NCBI GenBank assembly: GCA_030147455.1 | Contig: JASKZU010000198.1 | Span: forward strand, 1-10,407 | Reading direction: 5' to 3' | DNA from: Planococcus sp. (in: firmicutes) | GTDB taxonomy: Bacteria; Bacillota; Bacilli; Bacillales_A; Planococcaceae | Length of the DNA stretch: 10,407 bases | Part shown: piece after piece, positions 6,618 through 10,407 of the stretch | Layout: each line of letters begins with the position of its first letter | How positions within the stretch are numbered: position 1 is the first letter of the stretch | Notes under the pieces: model-generated | Told to the model about the DNA's origin: nothing | Database searches by the model: none | Seen by the model: the letters and a program-made list of their open reading frames with translations, nothing else | Made by a program: the position numbers and the translations under genes

Positions 6618-6971
6618 TTACTCACGCTGCAAGATGACTTGGGCTGCAGCGAATTCCTGTGAATGGGTAATCGAGACAAGTCCGCATTCTTTATTGCAGA
6701 AAAAGATGCCCGGCTTGCCGCGTTCGTCTTTTCGGATTTCCATGTCGTGAAATCCGCAAGCGGCCCCGATGCCAGTGCCCAGCGCTTTAGCAAATGCTTC
6801 TTTAGCTGCAAACCGCCCTGCCAGAAATTCAGTGCGGCGGCTGTTTTTTAAGCGGTTGTATTCCGCTAATTCAGACTCCGTCAGGATGCGTTCCCTGAAC
6901 TTTGAAGATTTTTCATCGAGCTTGCGGATTCTCACAAGTTCAACGATATCCAAGCCAATTCCTGTTATCAT
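6618..6971 (-). CDS. acpS: Holo-[acyl-carrier-protein] synthase AcpS
   Basis: 117 residues (about 121 in B. subtilis). AcpS transfers 4'-phosphopantetheine from CoA to the serine of apo-ACP, making it active for fatty-acid synthesis; family members are cytoplasmic trimers. Both metal-binding residues are in the expected places: Asp8 in GIGLDIVEL and Glu58 in GRFAAKEAFAKALGTG. The C-terminal ITHSQEFAAAQVIL is the usual SxSHxxxxA-like segment. Start: ATG at 6971 with AAAGGAGA at 6979-6986; the open frame upstream to 6995 contains that site and is non-coding. First gene of acpS-alr-mazE-mazF, divergent from the rhomboid gene. B. subtilis has ydcC between acpS and alr; here only 18 bases separate them. 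Confidence 0.97.
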   Translation of the reverse strand: MITGIGLDIVELVRIRKLDEKSSKFRERILTESELAEYNRLKNSRRTEFLAGRFAAKEAFAKALGTGIGAACGFHDMEIRKDERGKPGIFFCNKECGLVSITHSQEFAAAQVILQRE

Positions 6972-6984
6972 AAAGGTTTCTCCT

Positions 6985-7013
6985 TTCATTCGCAAATAGG
7001 TAGCGGGTATAAT
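6985..7013 (+). promoter_or_regulatory. Candidate sigma-A promoter for the rhomboid gene
   Basis: A perfect TATAAT at 7008-7013 with a poor -35 (TTCATT at 6985-6990, 17-base spacer). Transcription would begin near 7020, about 20 bases before the TTG start, leaving room for the Shine-Dalgarno at 7028-7034. The -10 is convincing; the -35 is weak. Confidence 0.55.
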
Positions 7014-7037
7014 AAAGCTATGAAATTGAGGTGACCT
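7009..7037 (-). promoter_or_regulatory. Candidate sigma-A promoter for acpS-alr-mazEF
   Basis: Minus-strand TATTAT at 7009-7014 (5 of 6), with AGGTCA at 7032-7037 (3 of 6) 17 bases upstream. The start point would be near 7002, about 31 bases before the acpS ATG. Its -10 overlaps the -10 of the plus-strand promoter by five bases. This is inferred from position more than from sequence strength. Confidence 0.35.
7028..7034 (+). promoter_or_regulatory. Ribosome binding site deciding the rhomboid start
   Basis: GAGGTGA, 5 bases before the TTG at 7040. The in-frame GTG at 7031 lies inside this site and so cannot be the start. Confidence 0.75.
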
Positions 7038-7039
7038 TA

Positions 7040-7654
7040 TTGTTTATTAGAAGAGAAAGTTTTTCGGAATACTTGAAATTGTATCCGGTCGTGTCGACAT
7101 TAATCGCATTGAATGTCTTATTGCATTTGTTGACGCTCATCCCGATATTCGGCGACTATATCTATTATTATGGCATCGGCTGGAACTTCTGGATTTCAGA
7201 AGGTGAATGGTGGCGCTTTTTAACGCCGATTTTCCTGCACGGCGGCTTTATGCATTTGCTGTTCAACATGTTCTCGCTGTTCCTATTCGGGCCGGAGCTT
7301 GAACGTTTGACCGGCAAAATGCGTTTTATCACCATTTATATGTTGGCCGGGCTATTTGGTTCAGCCGCTACGTACTTTCTGCAGCCGCTTGATTACCAGC
7401 ACGTCGGCGCAAGCGGGGCAATTTTCGGGATCTTCGGCGCATTCGGGGCGCTGGTTTATTACGGCGGCCGCGCGTTGCCGCAGCTCAAACAGATTATACT
7501 CCCGATTATTGTCATAAGTATAGTTATGACATTCTTGGCACCAAATATCAATGTGACGGCGCATATCGCCGGAATGATCACCGGTTTCTTGATCGGGCTC
7601 AGCTTTTTCCACCCGAAACGGATTGTCAGCTGGCGCGGCAAAAAGCGCCGGTAA
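7040..7654 (+). CDS. ydcA: Rhomboid-family intramembrane serine protease (YdcA)
   Basis: 204 residues with six predicted membrane segments (about 17-36, 62-84, 93-116, 124-143, 151-168, 172-189). Rhomboids cut transmembrane helices inside the lipid bilayer. The catalytic Ser is in GASGAIFG (Ser125) and the catalytic His in AHIAGMITGF (His175). The HGGFMHLLFNM segment supplies the conserved His72 and the oxyanion-stabilising Asn76. It lacks the TPR region of YqgP/GluP-type rhomboids and is close to the minimal six-helix form. The natural substrate cannot be told from sequence. The start is TTG at 7040 (FIRRES follows). It is the only plus-strand gene here, transcribed away from acpS and toward ydbT, with a shared terminator after it. 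The basic end (WRGKKRR) should stay in the cytoplasm. Confidence 0.93.
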   Translation: MFIRRESFSEYLKLYPVVSTLIALNVLLHLLTLIPIFGDYIYYYGIGWNFWISEGEWWRFLTPIFLHGGFMHLLFNMFSLFLFGPELERLTGKMRFITIYMLAGLFGSAATYFLQPLDYQHVGASGAIFGIFGAFGALVYYGGRALPQLKQIILPIIVISIVMTFLAPNINVTAHIAGMITGFLIGLSFFHPKRIVSWRGKKRR

Positions 7655-7661
7655 CCTAGTT

Positions 7662-7697
7662 AAAATCCCTCTGCCTTTTACTCGGCAGAGGGATTTT
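7662..7697. terminator. Bidirectional terminator between the rhomboid gene and ydbT
   Basis: 14-bp perfect stem (plus strand, AAAATCCCTCTGCC pairing with the matching right arm), loop of 8 bases TTTTACTC. On the plus strand the right arm runs into TTTTT; on the minus strand the arm ends in TTTTAAC. It lies 7 bases after the rhomboid stop and covers the last codons of ydbT, whose TAA is in the loop, so one hairpin serves both convergent genes. Confidence 0.93.
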
Positions 7698-9249
7698 TCA
7701 GTTGTTCGCCGCTTGTTTCCTGCTGCCTTTGTCCGGATGGTTCATACCAGGCAAGCAACTTTTCTGCATCGTCTCTTGCTATGTGCGGAACGAGAGCAGT
7801 TGCCCCGAGCATACCCGACTTGATCGTGGCATGAACCGAAGCCACATCACGCCGGCGCTGGAAAAACGTGCGGGTTACAACGATTACTTGGATGCGTTTT
7901 TTCATCATGTAAAAGCGGTGCAGGCTGATCCCGCGAAATTGCGCCGTCAGCTGGCGGTCATTTGTCGCAAATCCTGCGGAGCGCTGCTGCCATATGCCTA
8001 TCAGCACAATTACAGGAATAAAAATGAGTGCCCATAATCCGTACGGATAGAAAAAGTAGCCAGCAGCCGCAAAAGCAGGAATCAGCCACATGATGGACAA
8101 ACGGTAAAAAAATGGACGGCTGCGTTTTGGCAGTTTTTTCAATTCCGGTGACCAGTCATATTCCGGAAACAGCTCGTCCAGGACGGGCTTCATATGCCGT
8201 TGCTTGACCAATGGAAACAGCCGGATTTTCTCGTCTTTGTCTGTCAAGGTGCCCCCGGCGCTTTCAACCGTTACCGCCATGTACCCAAACAACTGGCGCA
8301 ATGGATTTTGAGTCATTTTGATTCCTTGAACCCGCTTGAACGGAACGGAAACCTTTTTCTTCTCAAGCAAGCCACGTGTAATGTAAATCCGTTCGTCATC
8401 CACTTGAATCGTGAACTGGTGATAAGCGATAAGTGTCATGCCGACAGAAATGACCCATGCCAGCAATAATGCGGCAAATACTGTCAATACAACCACCAAA
8501 TAACCAAAGCGCATAAAAAGCATGACTTCTTCGTATATTGCATCATATGGAATCAATTCAGCAAATTGCGATAAAAACAGCGCAACACCGGAAATGACAA
8601 CACCAATGCCGCCGGACGTGGTCGCAAGCATCAACAATTCTTTCATGCTCATGCGGTACAATACACGCGCTTTCGCTTGGGGCTCCGGCGTTTCTATAGG
8701 TTCAGCCGCTAGAACCGGGCCATATACTCGGCCTGTTTCAGCTGCTGCGTGCTTTCCGGCATGGCCGCGTTTTGCCAAGTGCATTTCCTGCTCGATGCGA
8801 TCGGCTTCTGCACGGTAGATGGCAGTCAGTTCTGCTTCTGACTGCCCGAGCTTTCCGGTGCCCGCCGTTTCAACTTTGACTTTGACCAACCCAAGCGGCC
8901 GGTGGAAAATGCCTTCCGTGTAATTCAAGCTTTGAATTCGTTCAAATGGGATATAGCGTTTCTTTTTGACGAAAAGCCCGTATTCGACCCGCAGTTCCCC
9001 GTCTTCAAACCAATAGACGAAACGCTTCCATTTAATGATTCCCGCGATAAGCACAAACAACAGCACGAATGCACCAATAATCAGCGGCAATAACCCCCGC
9101 CACCCTTGCGTAAACATCGCCGCAATGCCGCCTTCACGGAATAAATTTGCCCCAAAGATGATAACAAACGGAAAAATAAGCTCTTTTAACCCTTTCAAGA
9201 AATTGATCAAGGCCGAGATCGGATGAAGTTTATAGCGAACTTCAGACAT
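7678..9249 (-). CDS. ydbT: YdbT-like membrane protein with three bacterial PH domains
   Basis: 523 residues. Three repeated modules are visible, each with a pair of membrane helices followed by a bPH_2 (DUF304-type) domain: helices at about 18-36 and 52-73 then PH at 74-158; helices at 208-228 and 246-273 then PH at 276-360; helices at 385-420 then PH at 422-505. Motifs of the type EYGLFVKKKRYIPFERIQS and ITRGLLEKKKVSVPFKRVQG repeat between the first two domains; the third is weaker. B. subtilis YdbS-YdbT are sigma-W-controlled and have been linked to resistance against antimicrobials made by other bacilli; the mechanism is unclear to me. I chose ATG 9249 (ATG 9252 is equally possible); the frame upstream to 9372 overlaps ydbS. 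It overlaps ydbS by 8 bases. The 3' end forms half of the terminator. Confidence 0.9.
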   Translation of the reverse strand: MSEVRYKLHPISALINFLKGLKELIFPFVIIFGANLFREGGIAAMFTQGWRGLLPLIIGAFVLLFVLIAGIIKWKRFVYWFEDGELRVEYGLFVKKKRYIPFERIQSLNYTEGIFHRPLGLVKVKVETAGTGKLGQSEAELTAIYRAEADRIEQEMHLAKRGHAGKHAAAETGRVYGPVLAAEPIETPEPQAKARVLYRMSMKELLMLATTSGGIGVVISGVALFLSQFAELIPYDAIYEEVMLFMRFGYLVVVLTVFAALLLAWVISVGMTLIAYHQFTIQVDDERIYITRGLLEKKKVSVPFKRVQGIKMTQNPLRQLFGYMAVTVESAGGTLTDKDEKIRLFPLVKQRHMKPVLDELFPEYDWSPELKKLPKRSRPFFYRLSIMWLIPAFAAAGYFFYPYGLWALIFIPVIVLIGIWQQRSAGFATNDRQLTAQFRGISLHRFYMMKKRIQVIVVTRTFFQRRRDVASVHATIKSGMLGATALVPHIARDDAEKLLAWYEPSGQRQQETSGEQLKNPSAE

Positions 9250-9721
9250 CATCTTCCGCCACCCTTGCAAGCACGGAAATACGCGAGCGCAGCTCGTCCG
9301 CTTCGGCTGTAATGAGCGCAGGAATCGTATGGGTGGTCGCCGCTGTTGAAATTGAGATTTCAGATAAATCATATTTCCGCAGAATCGGGCCCTGTTCCGT
9401 ATCTACATGTTGCACGCGCACCATCGGAACGAGCGTCCTCTTGACGATAAACAAGCCGTGCTGCAATTCAATTTCCTGCTCACGCACCTCGTAGCGCCAT
9501 CGCTGCCAGCGAATTTTTGGAAACAAGTAAATAAAGAAAAAAGCATACAGCAAAAGAAAAGCGCCAGCTGAGATATAAACCCATACCGGCCAGTCCAGGA
9601 AATAAGCCAGTATGCTGATGCCGATCAGCAATGCGGCCAGAACCGCCGTTGCCATGGCGCCGTAAAGTCGCCAAACGGTCAGGCCTTTACGGGAAATCTG
9701 GTTTTTTGGTTGGTGATTCAT
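9242..9721 (-). CDS. ydbS: YdbS-like membrane protein with one bacterial PH domain
   Basis: 159 residues, exactly the B. subtilis YdbS length. Two membrane helices (about 20-41 and 46-67) are followed by a bPH_2 domain at about 76-153. Its best-conserved segment is VPMVRVQHVDTEQGPILRKYDL, then SISTAATTHTIPAL. It should sit in the cytoplasmic membrane with the PH domain inside and work with YdbT, whose modules have the same plan. Start: ATG at 9721 with GGAG at 9730-9733. The possible earlier starts (ATG 9760, TTG 9769) have no binding site, and the -10 of the sigma-W promoter covers or adjoins them. N-terminus QPKNQIS matches B. subtilis. First gene of a two-gene envelope-stress operon. Confidence 0.92.
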   Translation of the reverse strand: MNHQPKNQISRKGLTVWRLYGAMATAVLAALLIGISILAYFLDWPVWVYISAGAFLLLYAFFFIYLFPKIRWQRWRYEVREQEIELQHGLFIVKRTLVPMVRVQHVDTEQGPILRKYDLSEISISTAATTHTIPALITAEADELRSRISVLARVAEDDV

Positions 9722-9759
9722 GTTTCCCACTCCATTCGCAAATTGTTCTTGCTGTTCCA

Positions 9760-9785
9760 TACGGTTCAATAAGTTCTTCGTTTCA
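9760..9785 (-). promoter_or_regulatory. Sigma-W-type (ECF) promoter for ydbS-ydbT
   Basis: Minus-strand TGAAAC at 9780-9785, a 16-base spacer, then CGTA at 9760-9763. This is an exact match to the core sigma-W consensus TGAAAC-N16-CGTA. Transcription would start near 9752, about 31 bases before the ydbS ATG. ydbS-ydbT belongs to the sigma-W regulon in B. subtilis, so the promoter is conserved with its operon. A TACAAT at 9785-9790 might be a weak sigma-A -10, but has no good -35. Confidence 0.92.
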
Positions 9786-9807
9786 TTGTACCTTATTCAA
9801 GAACGAC

Positions 9808-9851
9808 AAAAAAGACGGAGGAACGGCATGTACTGCCGATCTTCCGTCTTT
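9808..9851 (-). terminator. Strong intrinsic terminator of cshA
   Basis: The minus-strand hairpin at 9811-9851 has a 17-position stem (outer arm AAAGACGGA, inner GGCA/TGCC part, one A-A mismatch, one G-U), a loop of about 7 bases, and then six T. It starts 13 bases after the cshA stop and would separate cshA from ydbS. Confidence 0.93.
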
Positions 9852-9864
9852 GTGGAATTAATTT

Positions 9865-10407
9865 TTACGATTCGTGACGGCGAGTGCGTCCTGGACGCCC
9901 TCCGCCTGAAGGACGGCTGCTGCTGGAAGAGTCGCGACGGCCTTTATAGCCTCCGCTGCCGCCAGACGAACGTCCGCCGCCTGTGCTGCTCTTGCCTTTA
10001 TAACCGCCGGACGAACGTCCGCCGCTGCCGCCTTTGCCTTTATAGCCTCCGCCTCCGCGAGATGGCAATGGGCGCTCTTCGGAAATTTGAACCGGAACAT
10101 CTTCCGGCTCTTTCGTCATTGTCTTAAGAGCTGCTGCAATCAAATCGACCGCATCGTGCTTCTCAAGCATTTGCGCCGCGAAATCACGGTAGTCGCCTAA
10201 GTTGTTTTTCTCAGTCATTTCGAACAATTGCTCCATTGCGACGCGTTTTTGGCCAAGAACAGCCTCATTTGCAGTCGGTGGGATCAATGCTTCCATTTTC
10301 TTCTTCGTAGTGCGCTCAACGATGCTCAAGTAGCCCATTTCACGTGGTGTTACAAACGTGACTGCGACTCCTTTTTTACCTGCACGGCCAGTACGGCCGA
10401 TACGGTG
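9865..10407 (-). CDS. cshA: DEAD-box RNA helicase CshA, C-terminal part (5' end missing)
   Basis: About 180 C-terminal residues are present; the gene continues past the window edge. The fragment opens with helicase motif VI (HRIGRTGRAG), whose arginines contact ATP and RNA, then GVAVTFVTPRE, the end of the second RecA domain. A helical region (about 40-110) follows, and then a glycine- and serine-rich basic tail (about 113-180) with three YKGK/YKGR repeats, ending RRHES. Position beside ydbST and the family pattern identify it as CshA (YdbR), which unwinds RNA duplexes in mRNA turnover and ribosome assembly, especially in the cold. The tail probably binds RNA without specificity. A strong terminator follows. 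It resembles other Firmicute DEAD-box proteins in motif VI, so the gene name rests partly on synteny. Confidence 0.9.
   Translation of the reverse strand, partial: HRIGRTGRAGKKGVAVTFVTPREMGYLSIVERTTKKKMEALIPPTANEAVLGQKRVAMEQLFEMTEKNNLGDYRDFAAQMLEKHDAVDLIAAALKTMTKEPEDVPVQISEERPLPSRGGGGYKGKGGSGGRSSGGYKGKSSTGGGRSSGGSGGYKGRRDSSSSSRPSGGGRPGRTRRHES
9941..10060 (-). repeat. Imperfect tandem repeat encoding the glycine-rich CshA tail
   Basis: CCTTTATA (plus strand) recurs at 9941, 9995 and 10037, each time followed by a GC-rich stretch (CCGCC/CTCC). The segment GACGAACGTCCGCCGCC or close recurs near 9964 and 10010, and contains a short inverted repeat around AACG. On the minus strand the units encode GGYKGK and GGRSSGG. 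This looks like slippage or unequal recombination in a low-complexity tail rather than a mobile or regulatory repeat. Confidence 0.75.

Noticed and set aside
7005..7010. GGGTAT on the plus strand before the rhomboid gene as a sigma-B -10
   Set aside because: No GTTT-like -35 lies 12-15 bases upstream; the same bases are better read as part of GGG-TATAAT.
9250..9372. N-terminal extension of YdbT by 40 residues
   Set aside because: It overlaps the conserved PH domain coding sequence of ydbS in another frame; the ATG pair at 9249/9252 is the usual coupled start.
9858..10100. An alanine-rich minus-strand frame overlapping the 3' end of cshA
   Set aside because: It is a shifted reading of the GC-rich repeat that encodes the helicase tail; the cshA frame is continuous with motif VI.
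1..10407. Mobile elements, CRISPR arrays, tRNA/rRNA genes, riboswitches or a novel defence system
   Set aside because: I saw no transposase, phage or restriction genes, no regular repeat-spacer array and no RNA gene. All coding space is explained by conserved core genes in B. subtilis-like order; the MazEF pair is the chromosomal, well-known one.

Overview
The window is a contiguous piece of a low-to-middle GC Firmicutes chromosome, almost certainly Bacillales. Gene order follows the Bacillus subtilis segment cshA(ydbR)-ydbS-ydbT-ydcA-acpS-alr-ndoAI-ndoA-rsbRA-rsbS-rsbT-rsbU-rsbV-rsbW-sigB-rsbX, and many proteins align almost end to end with the B. subtilis versions as I recall them. The divergence (MazE, the RsbR N-terminus) and the absence of ydcC between acpS and alr suggest a relative outside the B. 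subtilis group. A Planococcaceae-type organism is my guess, from general impression only.

Layout by coordinate (all genes on the minus strand except the rhomboid): 1-4594 is the general-stress module, read rsbRA-rsbS-rsbT-rsbU-rsbV-rsbW-sigB-rsbX, with rsbX cut by the window edge. 4595-4771 holds the terminator of the upstream operon and a weak candidate promoter. 4772-6971 is acpS-alr-mazE-mazF. 6972-7039 is a 68-bp divergent promoter region, followed by the plus-strand rhomboid protease gene (7040-7654). A bidirectional terminator at 7662-7697 separates it from the convergent ydbS-ydbT pair (7678-9721). 9722-9864 carries an excellent sigma-W-type promoter for ydbST and the strong terminator of cshA, whose 3' end (motif VI plus a glycine-rich tail) fills 9865-10407. 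No gene-free stretch exceeds 300 bp; the longest are about 177 bp (4595-4771) and 143 bp (9722-9864).

How it works together: RsbR and RsbS form the stressosome that holds the RsbT kinase. On stress RsbT phosphorylates them, is released and activates the RsbU phosphatase. RsbU dephosphorylates RsbV, which then takes RsbW away from SigB. RsbX resets the stressosome. A near-consensus sigma-B promoter (1955-1980) before rsbV closes a positive feedback loop on rsbV-rsbW-sigB-rsbX. The adjacent operon makes AcpS (acyl carrier protein activation), Alr (D-alanine for the wall) and a MazEF toxin-antitoxin pair. YdbS and YdbT are membrane proteins with bacterial PH domains, and the sigma-W promoter places them in an envelope-stress response.

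I found no undescribed system. This is conserved core chromosome. The points most worth a second look are the two alternative-sigma promoters, the divergent DNA-binding half of MazE, the missing ydcC, overlapping divergent -10 boxes before acpS and the rhomboid gene, and a terminator whose arm encodes the end of YdbT.
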